48,517 nucleotides of DNA from Porticoccus sp. (GTDB taxonomy: Bacteria > Pseudomonadota > Gammaproteobacteria > Pseudomonadales > Porticoccaceae). Of the stretch, positions 7,584-21,200 are shown piece after piece. A model generated the notes under the pieces. That model saw nothing but the letters and a program-made list of their open reading frames with translations. It was not told the origin of the DNA and did no database searches. A program made the translations under genes and the position numbers. The DNA is taken from contig JAJFKD010000127.1 in the NCBI GenBank assembly GCA_021773405.1, forward strand, positions 1 through 48,517, written 5' to 3'. Position 1 is the stretch's first letter. Each line of letters starts with the position of its first letter.

Positions 7584-8168
7584 TTAGTTCGCCCGAAGAA
7601 TAAAGCCAACAATACCTTTTATCTGAGAGATTTCCATTTCTAAATCATACCAACTATCAATCCATTTATAGAGTTCACTTAAATGCTCAAATAAATCTAC
7701 AATATGCTGCGACTCTGTATGATCATCAATTTCATAACCATGGGACAAAGGGTTCCTTATTTCATTGTAGAACTTCTTATTCTCAGCCCATAAAGAGTTA
7801 TTCGACACTTTCAAGCTAAACGATTTATCTAACAAAGAGGGTAGATTATGAAAGTAATTATCGACAGATGTTCTCCCACCTAACTTCCAAGGAGAATTTG
7901 CATCCTTATTTAAAGTTTTGTTGAATACGGCTCCACATAAGTACGACTCAAGGCCATGTATTGAAGAGAGCAAAATACTACTAATAAAACTATTAGCCGT
8001 TCTAGTCCAACTAAGCCCAAAATCAGTCTCAAAATGTAATAATGATTTATCTAAGGATGATTTACCCACATCAGATGTAACATATTCGTAATAGCTATCA
8101 AAAGAGCGTCTTAGATTTATTAACGGGATTTCCGATAATTTGACTTGATACGAATCAGAAAACTTCAT
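7584..8168 (-). CDS. Unknown protein with an HEPN-like Rx4H motif
   Basis: I do not recognise a named family for this 194-residue protein. It is predicted to be mostly helical and has no signal peptide or membrane segment. Near its C-terminus IRNPLSHGY gives R138-x4-H143, the pattern found in HEPN-domain ribonucleases and related proteins, followed by a helix rich in aromatic and acidic residues (HLSELYKWIDSWYDLE, 162-177). The gene is A+T-rich with codon use that looks different from the neighbouring core genes, and it is isolated between a convergent plus-strand gene and ispF, with no antitoxin-like partner. That supports recent acquisition. It may be an HEPN-type RNase or binding protein; the motif alone is weak evidence. 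Confidence 0.7.
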   Translation of the reverse strand: MKFSDSYQVKLSEIPLINLRRSFDSYYEYVTSDVGKSSLDKSLLHFETDFGLSWTRTANSFISSILLSSIHGLESYLCGAVFNKTLNKDANSPWKLGGRTSVDNYFHNLPSLLDKSFSLKVSNNSLWAENKKFYNEIRNPLSHGYEIDDHTESQHIVDLFEHLSELYKWIDSWYDLEMEISQIKGIVGFILRAN

Positions 8169-8279
8169 CTAATTTTCCAGTACATTTTAGCAATGCATAA
8201 GGCTACATCCACTAACCTTCAATATATAAACTAGTACAACCTAAATAAACACCAAGATACCAACGTCATGAAATACAAA

Positions 8280-8747
8280 TCAAATCAGTAGCACAACCGC
8301 CTGACAGGTAATCCCCTCTTTCCTACCCTCAAATCCCAGCTTTTCTGTAGTAGTCGCCTTAACATTGACCTGATCTATCTCACAACCCATGTCTTCCGCT
8401 AAATTGTTTCTCATTTGATCGACATGGGGCGACATTTTAGGTGCCTGGGCAATAACGGTCATATCGGCATTGGCTAGTTGATAGCCTTTACTCGTTACCA
8501 AAGAAATTACTTCTCGCAATAATTCACGGCTATCAGTACCACTGTAGTTTGGATCGGTATCAGGAAAATGTTGGCCGATATCACCCAATGCTGCTGCACC
8601 TAACAGGGCATCGCAGAGAGCGTGGATCAGCACATCACCATCAGAATGAGCTATCAGTCCCCGTTCGTAGGGAATAGACACACCACCAATAATAATATGA
8701 TCACCTTCACCAAAGGCGTGCACGTCGTAGCCCTGACCTATTCTCAT
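8280..8747 (-). CDS. ispF: 2-C-methyl-D-erythritol 2,4-cyclodiphosphate synthase
   Basis: Fifth step of the MEP isoprenoid pathway: it cyclises CDP-ME 2-phosphate to MEcPP with release of CMP. The 155-residue length is usual for the family. The zinc ligands D8 and H10 (in GYDVH) and H42 (in LIHAL) are at their standard positions, and the ATTTEKLGF signature, which contacts the nucleotide, is near the C-terminus. It starts 25 bases after ispD ends, on the same strand, so the two MEP enzymes are probably cotranscribed. Downstream lies the accessory block that separates it from truD. Confidence 0.98.
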   Translation of the reverse strand: MRIGQGYDVHAFGEGDHIIIGGVSIPYERGLIAHSDGDVLIHALCDALLGAAALGDIGQHFPDTDPNYSGTDSRELLREVISLVTSKGYQLANADMTVIAQAPKMSPHVDQMRNNLAEDMGCEIDQVNVKATTTEKLGFEGRKEGITCQAVVLLI

Positions 8748-8772
8748 AGACGCTCCTGTTTATACATTATGC

Positions 8773-9480
8773 TCATAGCTGCTGTTGATACTTCATAATA
8801 GCTTCAGCAATGGCCATATCTTCCAACCGGGTTATTTTAATATTGTCTCGACTGCCTTCAACGACACAGGGGGTATAACCCAATTGTTCAATTGCAGCGG
8901 ATTCATCCGTGGGTTGATATTGTTGCTGTACCGCTGACTGCAAACTTTCTAACAATAAGCCATAACGAAACATTTGGGGCGTTTGAGCCGCCCAAAGTTG
9001 TGAACGATCTTCCGTAGAGTCGATGTTAGATTTGTTTAATACCCGCTTTACCGTATCACTCACGGGTGTTGCCAATACCCCACCCACTTTATGGCTGACC
9101 AATGTTGTCATCAGGTTCTGAATATCCTGAACCCGCACACAGGGACGAGCAACATCGTGTACAAGTACCCAATCGTCTTGATGTGCTTTACCTTGAAGAT
9201 GTTCCAATGCTAAACGCACTGAATCGGCTCGATCACCACCACCTATGGTTGTTTGAATACGAGGATTTTGAAAAACAGATAACGTTTGCCACAGGGTATC
9301 CTCCGAGCTAACAGCTACTACCACTTGAACACCTTCAAGCTGCAACAGCCGTTCAAGGGTATGCTCAATCACGGGCTTGCCCATCAACTTTTGATATTGC
9401 TTAGGCATATCGCCACCAAAACGACGACCTAAACCAGCAGCAGGGACGATTATCCATGTATTAATATCAGCAAGACTCAT
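8773..9480 (-). CDS. ispD: 2-C-methyl-D-erythritol 4-phosphate cytidylyltransferase
   Basis: Third MEP-pathway enzyme, which joins CTP and MEP. The nucleotide-binding motif AAGLGRRFGGDMPKQY (14-29) carries R20 and K27, the expected catalytic basic residues. VHDVARP corresponds to the family motif HDAARP, and IKITRLEDMAIAEAI is the usual C-terminal block. At 235 residues it has normal length. It starts 6 bases after the ftsB stop, which fits a conserved ftsB-ispD-ispF transcription unit. Confidence 0.97.
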   Translation of the reverse strand: MSLADINTWIIVPAAGLGRRFGGDMPKQYQKLMGKPVIEHTLERLLQLEGVQVVVAVSSEDTLWQTLSVFQNPRIQTTIGGGDRADSVRLALEHLQGKAHQDDWVLVHDVARPCVRVQDIQNLMTTLVSHKVGGVLATPVSDTVKRVLNKSNIDSTEDRSQLWAAQTPQMFRYGLLLESLQSAVQQQYQPTDESAAIEQLGYTPCVVEGSRDNIKITRLEDMAIAEAIMKYQQQL

Positions 9481-9486
9481 ATGACG

Positions 9487-9771
9487 TTATTCATCCTTTA
9501 CCTTATCAACCACCATATAGAAGGTTTCACCTTCCTTAATCATACCGAGGTCTGTTCTGGCTCGTTCTTCTACGCTTTCCAGGCCTTCCTTGAGATTGCC
9601 TACTTCATTGGCCAACACTCTATTTCGTTCGCGCAACACTTCGTTTTCCTGTTGCTGTACTTCAACCTTGTGCTTTAACACTTGCCTTTGAGCAAGACTG
9701 CCCTCACCGACCCACAGACGATACTGTAGGAACATGAGAATCAATGATAGGACTATCAGCAGCCAGCGCAT
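9487..9771 (-). CDS. ftsB: Cell division protein FtsB
   Basis: A 94-residue bitopic inner-membrane protein of the divisome FtsQLB complex. Residues 3-19 form the membrane segment, residues about 25-65 are a heptad-rich coiled coil (VEVQQQENEVLRERNRVL), and the family motif ERARTDLGMIKEGETFY follows in the periplasmic part. It lies between eno and ispD on the same strand, the usual gammaproteobacterial order. A strong hairpin terminator separates it from eno, so it probably has its own promoter in the 9772-9874 region, although none is obvious. Confidence 0.96.
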   Translation of the reverse strand: MRWLLIVLSLILMFLQYRLWVGEGSLAQRQVLKHKVEVQQQENEVLRERNRVLANEVGNLKEGLESVEERARTDLGMIKEGETFYMVVDKVKDE

Positions 9772-9874
9772 GGATGAATTCTACCGGACAAAGGTAGTGG
9801 CGTCAGTGGTACGAACGATCAGAAACGTAAAGAAGAGGACATAGAAAAAATAAAGAGTATCAAAAGCCAAAACG

Positions 9875-9904
9875 AAATCAGGGGTGGTTTTCCACCCCTG
9901 ATTT
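9875..9904. terminator. Intrinsic terminator downstream of eno
   Basis: A perfect 13-bp stem (9875-9887 AAATCAGGGGTGG with 9892-9904) closes a four-base loop, 23 bases after the eno stop. On the minus strand the stem runs into ATTTCGTTTT, a broken U-tract. The A/T ends of the stem could allow function in both directions. Confidence 0.85.
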
Positions 9905-9927
9905 GTATCGATCACAGTAGAATCTAT

Positions 9928-13773
<3,846 letters not shown>

Positions 13774-14028
13774 TTAGACCCTTCCGACCACATTGAATAC
13801 AACTTTTTAAACATGCCGAACAGCAGGTATGTCTTTGAAAAGAAAGGCTTTATAGAACTCCGCGACAGCAAGGATCAACTGCGCAAGAAAGTGATGCCCA
13901 TCTCCATGAAGATGGGATGCCAGACTACCAGAAAGCTGTTCTTCTCTCAATCAATAAAAGGCCTCAACGAAAATTACAGGCTCAATACTATTAAGGTAAG
14001 TCTATTAGGTAAGATGAAACTATTAGCC

Positions 14029-15384
14029 TTATGAAGGAAAATGCCACTGTAATACCGCGCCCGGCTCTTCTCCAGATACTGAAAACTCATCACATACCCA
14101 CAAATCACCGACAGCTGCTAACTGATCCTGCACATAAATTAATGGCACTCGATTACGTAACCAAGGCTCAAGTCCGTATTCTTGAAACAGTTTTTTTAAG
14201 GTATTTGATCCACTTCGACCCATAGGCTTACAGCGTTCACCACCACTGCGAAAACGAATAGTCACCCCTTCCTTAGGAATTCGTAATCCTTTGCCTTGTT
14301 CTTTTGTCATACTCAATTCACTACCATCAGGTAACGTCAAATCAGATCGGACATCCCAAACTAATTCTTTTTCTAATACATCAGGCCGCAAATCAGAGCC
14401 TTCATCTTCCACCAATGAACTAAAATTCTCTGGCAATAAATGTAAGTGTTTTTGATAGCGGCGTAGCTGTCCGCCACCCCAACTGACCAGTGGTTCAGCA
14501 TCCTGACGAGCAGGTAATAATTCATGCAATATCGTTTCAACAATGCGATGACCCGGTTGAGGCAATTGGTGCTGCCCAGCCCAGTGGCGTAAAAGGTTGG
14601 CTTGTCGAGACACTTCCAAAGCCATAAATGGCTCAAGAGCAATACTCCAACCAATACGTTCAGAGCGTTCATAAACAGCTGCTAAATCCTGTCCGGCAAG
14701 AATAATTGCCAATTGATCTGTCTCTGCACATAGTGCAGCACTGTGAGTAACCCTTGCCGCATAATCAGGCCAACGCTCTGCTAATACCGGTACGACCTTC
14801 TGGCGCAAAAAATTACGATCAAAAGTAATGTCCTTGTTACTTTCATCTTCAATCCACTTCAGCTCATTGGTAACGGCATAATCCTCAAGCTCTTTTCGAG
14901 GAAAGGGCAACAATGGACGCAAAATCTCACCAGCCCCCAAAGGTCGGTTCATAGGGATACCAGCCAACCCCTTTGTGCCTGTGCCGCGTAACAATCGATA
15001 TAAAACTGTCTCCACCTGATCATCCGCATGGTGAGCTAACAGAAGTAAATCTCCTTCTCCTAATATTTGTTCAAATACACCATAACGTACCTCCCGAGCC
15101 GCCTGCTCAAACCCTTGCCCTGTATTTTCAACGGTTACAGATTTAGCCACCATTGGAACACCCAGACCATCACAACAACCCTGGCAGTGCTGCTGCCAAT
15201 TATCTGCATTAGGTGACATCTGGTGATTGATATGAATAGCCGTAATAGATTCATTACCTAGTAACTTGACCAAAGCATGAAGCAAAACATGGGAATCCAA
15301 CCCACCGCTGTAGCCCACATAACATTGACCAGCAGCCCTTAGTTTTGGGAGATGTGGTGCAAGATAATCGGAATCGAATGACAT
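14029..15384 (-). CDS. tilS: tRNA(Ile)-lysidine synthase
   Basis: Converts C34 of the minor tRNA(Ile) CAU anticodon to lysidine, so that it reads AUA. The PP-loop ATPase motif SGGLDS is at residues 26-31, followed by LLLAHHADDQVETVLYRLLRG with the family's AHHADDQ block, and by FDRNFLRQKVVPVL. The C-terminal TilS domain ends in KLFQEYGLEPWLRNRVPLIY. At 451 residues the length is normal. In Pseudomonas tilS is followed upstream by accA; here a plus-strand gene for a GAF sensor protein has come between the two. Confidence 0.97.
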   Translation of the reverse strand: MSFDSDYLAPHLPKLRAAGQCYVGYSGGLDSHVLLHALVKLLGNESITAIHINHQMSPNADNWQQHCQGCCDGLGVPMVAKSVTVENTGQGFEQAAREVRYGVFEQILGEGDLLLLAHHADDQVETVLYRLLRGTGTKGLAGIPMNRPLGAGEILRPLLPFPRKELEDYAVTNELKWIEDESNKDITFDRNFLRQKVVPVLAERWPDYAARVTHSAALCAETDQLAIILAGQDLAAVYERSERIGWSIALEPFMALEVSRQANLLRHWAGQHQLPQPGHRIVETILHELLPARQDAEPLVSWGGGQLRRYQKHLHLLPENFSSLVEDEGSDLRPDVLEKELVWDVRSDLTLPDGSELSMTKEQGKGLRIPKEGVTIRFRSGGERCKPMGRSGSNTLKKLFQEYGLEPWLRNRVPLIYVQDQLAAVGDLWVCDEFSVSGEEPGAVLQWHFPS

Positions 15385-15751
15385 ATTAAATCTGCTATCG
15401 GAGAATTAAAATCAACGGTACTGATAAACAACAGAAATGACAATGAAGAGAAAAGTGAAATGTGAAGAAATAACACTCTTTAAGTATTTTAACCCCTGTA
15501 GTTATAACTAACTGATTATTTGTAAATTTGTGCAATTTTAGCCAAATCGGGGTCTATACTTAAGAAAACTGTGTTTAAAGACATAGTCTTTTTATAAATG
15601 GGAAGTTTAAACAAGGAAGTGAACAATATAGGGGTAAACATAATAATTTCATTAGCTTCTATTAATTTTTAGGGACTCTCTTTATAGAAACCCTATTGTT
15701 AAAAACACAAGGAGAAACACATAACTGATGGCGTATATTAAGGAGTTGTAG
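15385..15751. other. Divergent intergenic region between tilS and the GAF-sensor gene
   Basis: This 367-base A+T-rich stretch holds no recognised gene. TATACT at about 15553 could be a -10 element but has no convincing -35 partner. A strong AAGGAG (15709-15714) precedes a seven-codon ORF at 15728-15751 (annotated separately). No sigma-54 signature, terminator or clear operator was found. Promoters for both flanking genes must lie here. Confidence 0.6.
15728..15751 (+). promoter_or_regulatory. Seven-codon upstream ORF (MAYIKEL) abutting the GAF-sensor start codon
   Basis: ATG 15728 opens a frame of seven codons whose TAG (15749-15751) directly abuts the ATG at 15752. The AGGAG at 15741-15745, which serves as ribosome binding site for the main gene, lies inside it. 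It has its own AAGGAG 13 bases upstream, a rather long spacing. It could couple translation, or be chance. Confidence 0.35.
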
Positions 15752-17080
15752 ATGTCTGCAAAACCTACCATTGCGACAACGGATAGGTCAGTAAGAACTC
15801 AGCTGACACCTAGTGTGCTACAGCAAGAGAATGAGATTTTCCGTGGTAGTGGTGGTGTTAGTGAAGGGAACCGGGCCTTAGGCTTCAAACCAGCCTTTTA
15901 CGATATGGAAACTGGCATATCCTATGTTTCTCGATTTGCCAATGGAATGGAAGCCCCTATGCATGTGTTGGATGGCCTACCGGACGAACTGGTAGAGTCA
16001 CGCCAAGCAAATGGAAATGTTGCAGCTTTCAAGCCTGGAATTATTTCTGGTTTTGTTCAAAACGATCATTTTTATACCCGTGAACAGGCCGCTCTGGCCA
16101 CAGCTCAATTACTTGCCCGCACCCAAATGTTGAGTAACCCACTACAGCACAATGATTTACTAGCAGCCTGGGAACGCTTTGTTCTTGATCAGGATTACCC
16201 CACAAATCTAATACGGCCTGTTGTGGAAGATTCATGGAGGCGCTGCCATCAATTTGAACTTGACCCCGAGTTACGGCACGCACCCATTATTTCTGATAAA
16301 AGCCAACTGGAGTATTCACACTTTCTACATTCAGATTTACTCAATGCCGCCCGCCCTATCTTAAAAAGAGCAGAGGAACATTTATACCGTTCCGATAGTT
16401 TGATACTGCTAGCAGATGCCAGTGGCTTAATTCTTGATGTCAGGGCTGATGAACATGTGATTACCAGTGCCGGTAATATTAACCTTATAGAAGGCGGGGT
16501 ATGGAGTGAAGAGGTTGCCGGCACCAATGCTATTGGTACAGCATTAGCTGCAGCAGAACCGGTACAACTCTATGGTGCTGAACACTTTTGTGCTGGAATT
16601 AAACATTGGACCTGTTCTGCTGATGTTATTCGAGACCCCCACGATGGCATGATTTTAGGTGCTGTAGACCTTTCTGGTTTAACCGATGCCTACCAAAGTA
16701 ATGCCTTGGATTTTGCCATTATGGCAGCCCGCTTAATTGAGACTAACTTAGCCAGTGATTATTTCCGTTCCCGCGAGCGTGTTATTGAGGCAACTAAAAC
16801 CATGTTTGACGGCTGGAAAAATGAAGGGCTCTTAGCCTTTGACCGAAGAGGAAGGCTGGTCAAAGCGAATCAGTTCGCTCACAGGGCCCTTGAAGAGCTA
16901 GGGGCAGACTTATTAATCACCCCACAATGCCGTGTACCTGCATTGGATCTTGATGCACCTTCATCGGCAGAATCCATAGCCTCCATCACACCAGAGTGGC
17001 TAAAAACGCCTTTGCGGCTACCAATCAAGTTAAAAGATGTTGAGGTTGGAACCTTGGTTGTGCTTTCTGTGCACGACTAG
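15752..17080 (+). CDS. AcoR-like GAF sensor protein lacking AAA+ and DNA-binding domains
   Basis: A 442-residue cytoplasmic protein. Residues about 44-116 (GFKPAFYDMETG, SRFANGMEAP, LDGLPDELV, GFVQNDHFYTREQAA) form a small conserved unit resembling stand-alone proteins of roughly 90 residues with no known role. Residues 158-335 resemble the N-terminal half of AcoR-type regulators: SWRRC (161-165), then a GAF domain with AGTNAIGTALA, GAEHF, HWTCSA and RDPHDGMILGAVDLSG. Residues 340-440 look like a degenerate PAS (LLAFDRRGRLVKAN). AcoR regulators continue with a sigma-54-interacting AAA+ domain and a Fis-type helix-turn-helix; neither follows here, and the stop at 17080 is just 21 bases from the accA end. 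AGGAG at 15741-15745 supports the start. Partner and ligand are unknown. Confidence 0.88.
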   Translation: MSAKPTIATTDRSVRTQLTPSVLQQENEIFRGSGGVSEGNRALGFKPAFYDMETGISYVSRFANGMEAPMHVLDGLPDELVESRQANGNVAAFKPGIISGFVQNDHFYTREQAALATAQLLARTQMLSNPLQHNDLLAAWERFVLDQDYPTNLIRPVVEDSWRRCHQFELDPELRHAPIISDKSQLEYSHFLHSDLLNAARPILKRAEEHLYRSDSLILLADASGLILDVRADEHVITSAGNINLIEGGVWSEEVAGTNAIGTALAAAEPVQLYGAEHFCAGIKHWTCSADVIRDPHDGMILGAVDLSGLTDAYQSNALDFAIMAARLIETNLASDYFRSRERVIEATKTMFDGWKNEGLLAFDRRGRLVKANQFAHRALEELGADLLITPQCRVPALDLDAPSSAESIASITPEWLKTPLRLPIKLKDVEVGTLVVLSVHD

Positions 17081-17101
17081 CTTATAGAAAACCTAAAAAA
17101 A

Positions 17102-18052
17102 TCAAGAATTACCGTAACTCATCAAACGTTGATAACGGTTTTCTAATAGTTCATCAAGTGGCTTCTGCTGAAGGTCATCTACCTGAACGATTAATCGCTG
17201 CTTCAGTGTTTCCGCCATGGTTTCGATATCACGATGTGCACCACCCAATGGCTCAGGGATCGTTTCATCTACAATGCCTAGATCCTGAAGTATTGCAGAA
17301 GTTACCCCCATGGCTTCAGCCGCATCAGGTGCTTTCTCTGATGTCTTCCAAATAATATTGGCACAGCCTTCTGGCGAGATAACGAAGTACGTGGAATACT
17401 GCAACATATTGAGGTAATCGCCTACACCAATTGCCAAAGCGCCACCAGAACTGCCCTCACCAATCACGGTACAAATCATCGGTGTTTTCAGGCGAGACAT
17501 TACCGCTAAATTTTGAGCAATAGCTTCACTGATGCCCCGCTCTTCGGAATCAATGCCAGGATACGCCCCGGGTGTGTCGATAAGTGTCAGCACCGGCATT
17601 TTAAAACGCTCGGCCATTTCCATCAGGCGCATTGCTTTGCGGTAACCCTCAGGTTTAGGCATACCAAAATTGCGGTAAACTTTTTCATTTACCCCACGGC
17701 CTTTTTCTTCACCGATAACCATGACAGGTTTGCCATCTAGACGGGCTACACCACCTACAATCGCTTTATCATCACCAAAATGACGATCGCCGTGAAGCTC
17801 ATCAAAATCGGTAAAAATTCGGTTGATATAGTCTATGGCATAAGGGCGCTGCGGATGTCTTGCCACTTGCACAATCTGCCAGGCGCTGAGATCTGAATAG
17901 ATTTTTTCGGTCAGCTTATGGCTCTTATCCCGGAGTTTGGCAACTTCGTCAGTAATATTGAGTTCATTGTCGTTACCCACCAACTGTAGCTCTTCAATTT
18001 TAGCTTCCAGCTCCGCAATGGGTTGTTCAAAATCCAGGTAATTCAGGTTCAT
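17102..18052 (-). CDS. accA: Acetyl-CoA carboxylase carboxyltransferase subunit alpha
   Basis: With AccD it forms the carboxyltransferase that makes malonyl-CoA, the first step of fatty acid synthesis. The 316 residues match the E. coli protein (319). Typical blocks are [16 protein letters not shown] at the N-terminus, [43 protein letters not shown] and [21 protein letters not shown] before ATG 18052 is a weak ribosome binding site. It follows dnaE by 159 bases on the same strand, the conserved dnaE-accA order. Confidence 0.98.
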   Translation of the reverse strand: MNLNYLDFEQPIAELEAKIEELQLVGNDNELNITDEVAKLRDKSHKLTEKIYSDLSAWQIVQVARHPQRPYAIDYINRIFTDFDELHGDRHFGDDKAIVGGVARLDGKPVMVIGEEKGRGVNEKVYRNFGMPKPEGYRKAMRLMEMAERFKMPVLTLIDTPGAYPGIDSEERGISEAIAQNLAVMSRLKTPMICTVIGEGSSGGALAIGVGDYLNMLQYSTYFVISPEGCANIIWKTSEKAPDAAEAMGVTSAILQDLGIVDETIPEPLGGAHRDIETMAETLKQRLIVQVDDLQQKPLDELLENRYQRLMSYGNS

Positions 18053-18211
18053 AATGCCTTTCTATCCGTAGTGTATGTCTGTGGTATAGCTCAGGTTAGA
18101 TAACCAGTTAAAAACTAATTATAGCCGTTGGTAAATATTTTTTGCTATGTACTAACTGGTGACTAATTGTACTGAGAGAACAAAATAATTGATAGCCAGA
18201 AAGCTATGGTC

Positions 18212-21200
18212 TTAAAATCTTAAATGCACGCAATCCGTACCAAACTTTTCCCTTAGCTTATGGAGCAAGTCATCCTCAGGGGCCATTAGCCACTCTTCAC
18301 CCAAGGCGATTTCCCCAAGGGCGTTGCCATTGCTATAGCGTACTCGAACAGGACAGCTTCCCTGTTGATATGGCGCCATAATATCTGAAAAATGTTCAAT
18401 ACCAGAGCCACTGAAGCTTTCTTCGCCTGCCTCTATAGTAATACCTTTAAGATAATTAACCCTTGCCTCATAGAGGTTTTTCACCTGGTCTGCCCGCATT
18501 TTTAGGCCACCAGTATAGTCATCTTCTGAAATCTGCCCTTCTACTACTAACAAGGCATCTTTAACAATTTTGTCCCGGTATTCCTTAAATGCATCTGCAA
18601 AAATCGCTACTTCTATTCGACCACTTTTATCATCCAAGGTAACAATGGCCATATTGTCACCACGACGAGTTTTTATCACACGTAAGCCAATGACTAAACC
18701 GGCCACAAGTTGTTTATTTTTATCTGGCTTTAGATCAATAATTCGGTGCCCGACAAAATGAGTAAGTTCTTCTCTATATTCGTCAATAGGGTGACCAGTA
18801 AGATACAAGCCTAGCGTATCTTTTTCGCCATTTAATCGTTCTTTAGAGGTTCCACAGCGCACACCTTGAAAGCTTTGGTAACCAATTTCAGGTGCGCTTT
18901 CCTGGGGTGTTGCACCAAACAAATCTGTCATGCCGCTCTTGGTATTCTGGGCATGCTGTTCTGCCATTTTTACCGCTTCTTCCATAGCCGCAAGCATCAC
19001 TGCACGGCGGTATCCAATTTCACCCTCTGGTCCAATATTATCTAAAGCACCAGAACGAATCAGTGCTTCCAAAGCCCGCTTATTAACCTTACGGCCATCT
19101 ACTCGAGCACAGAAATCAAATAGATCCTTAAAGTCGCCACCCTCTTTCCGGGCTACGATAATGCCCTCTACCGGCCCTTCGCCCAGGCCCTTAATAGCAC
19201 CGAGACCATAGATCACTTCACCTTGCTCAGAAACCGTAAAAGAGAACTCTCCACGATTTACATCGGGTGGCAATAACGGCAAATTCAGCGCATTACACTC
19301 ATCGATAAGTGTCACAACCTTGTCGGTGTTTTGCATATCTGCCGACAATACAGCAGCCATAAACTCAGCAGGATAATGTGCCTTTAACCAAGCTGTTTGA
19401 TAGGCGAGCAGTGCATAGGCTGCAGAGTGGGATTTGTTAAAGCCATAGCCGGCAAACTTTTCTACCAAGTCAAAAATTTTGATGGCCAGCTCAGGATCAA
19501 CTCCCTGGCTCTTAGCACCATCTTGGAAGATTTCCCGCTGTTTGGCCATTTCTTCGGGCTTTTTCTTACCCATTGCACGACGCAACATATCGGCACCGCC
19601 CAGGGTATAGCCAGCAAGAACCTGGGCGATTTGCATCACCTGTTCCTGATAAACAATAACGCCATAGGTTGGCTCAAGTACCGGCTTTAGGGTTTCATGC
19701 TGAAACTTCGCATCGGGATACGCTACTTCCGCTCGGCCATGTTTACGGTTGATAAAATCATCAACCATACCCGACTGTAATGGCCCCGGACGGAACAGTG
19801 CCACCAAAGCTACAATGTCCTCAAAACAACTGGGCTCAACCCGCTTAATCAGGTCTTTCATTCCTCTGGATTCAAGCTGGAAAACTGCTGTAGTTTCCGC
19901 TCGCTGCATTAAGCCATAGGTGGCCAGGTCATCTAGAGGAATCTCTTCTATGGTCATAGGCTCTTCAGCGGCACGCTGTCGCCGTTGATTCACCATTTTT
20001 ACGGCCCAATCGATAATGGTGAGTGTCCGCAGCCCCAGGAAATCAAACTTCACTAGGCCGGCCTGTTCCACATCATCTTTATCAAACTGGGTAACTAGGC
20101 CCTCACCCACTTCATCACAGTACAAAGGTGAAAAATCTGTGAGCTTAGTAGGTGCAATCACTACACCACCTGCGTGTTTCCCTACATTACGGGTTATACC
20201 CTCTAACTGAAGGGCCATACCCCAAATTTCCTGAGCCTCTTCGTCGTTATCTAAAAACTCTTTTAGCGCCTCCTCCTGCCCCACAGCCTTCTCAAGCGTC
20301 ATGCCGATATCTGGGGGAATCATCTTCGACAATTTATCGGCCAACCCATAGGACTTCCCTTGCACCCGGGCGACATCACGCACCACCGCCTTGGCCGCCA
20401 TGGTACCAAAGGTAATAATCTGGGAGACCGCATCACGACCATAACGATCGGCCACGTAGGCAATCACCCTATCCCGGTTATCCATACAAAAATCGATATC
20501 GAAATCAGGCATGGAGACACGTTCAGGGTTCAGGAAGCGCTCAAACAGCAAATCGTATTCAAGTGGATCTAGATCTGTAATTTTCAAAGCATAGGCCACT
20601 ACAGACCCCGCACCAGAACCACGACCAGGCCCCACAGGAATATCGTTTTCTTTTGCCCAACGGATAAAATCCATCACGATCAGGAAGTAGCCGGGGAAAC
20701 CCATTTGGATAATAATATCCAGCTCAAATCGTAGGCGGTCCAGATAAACTTGTTTCTGCTCAGAATAGTCCGCGGCTGACTTATTGAGAATGATTACCAG
20801 CCGCTCTTCCAGTCCCTCATAGGACAACTTTTCAAAAAAACTGTCGGTGGTCATTCCCTCAGGAATCGGGTATTCAGGAAGAAAGTATTCGCCCAGTTTT
20901 AGATCCAGGTTACAACGCCGTGCTATTTCTACGGTATTTTCCAGTGCCTCTGGAATATCACTGAACAGCTCGGCCATTTCAGCAGGGGAACGTAAATACT
21001 GCTGCTCACTGTAGCGCCGCTCCCGGCGGGGATCATCCAGCACTCTCCCTTCTCCAATGCAAACCCTAGCCTCATGGGCTTCAAATTGTTCTGCATCAAG
21101 AAACCGTACATCGTTGGTCGCAACAACTGGGCAATCTGATAAGGTAGCCAGCTTTACTGCGGCATGAATAAAGTCTTCTTCTCCGGCACGCCCTGTTCGA

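Noticed and set aside
13897..13916. A 7-bp stem-loop (CCCATCT with AGATGGG) upstream of pyrG.
   Set aside because: No T-run on either strand and a short stem; not enough to call a terminator or a regulator.
13813..14034. A 73-codon plus-strand open frame in the pyrG-tilS gap.
   Set aside because: No ribosome binding site, no similarity to known proteins, and it lies where the pyrG promoter and leader are expected. I cannot exclude a small protein but see no support.
15535..15560. TTGTGC and TATACT as a sigma-70 promoter for the GAF-sensor gene.
   Set aside because: The spacer of about 21 bases is too long and the -35 is weak.
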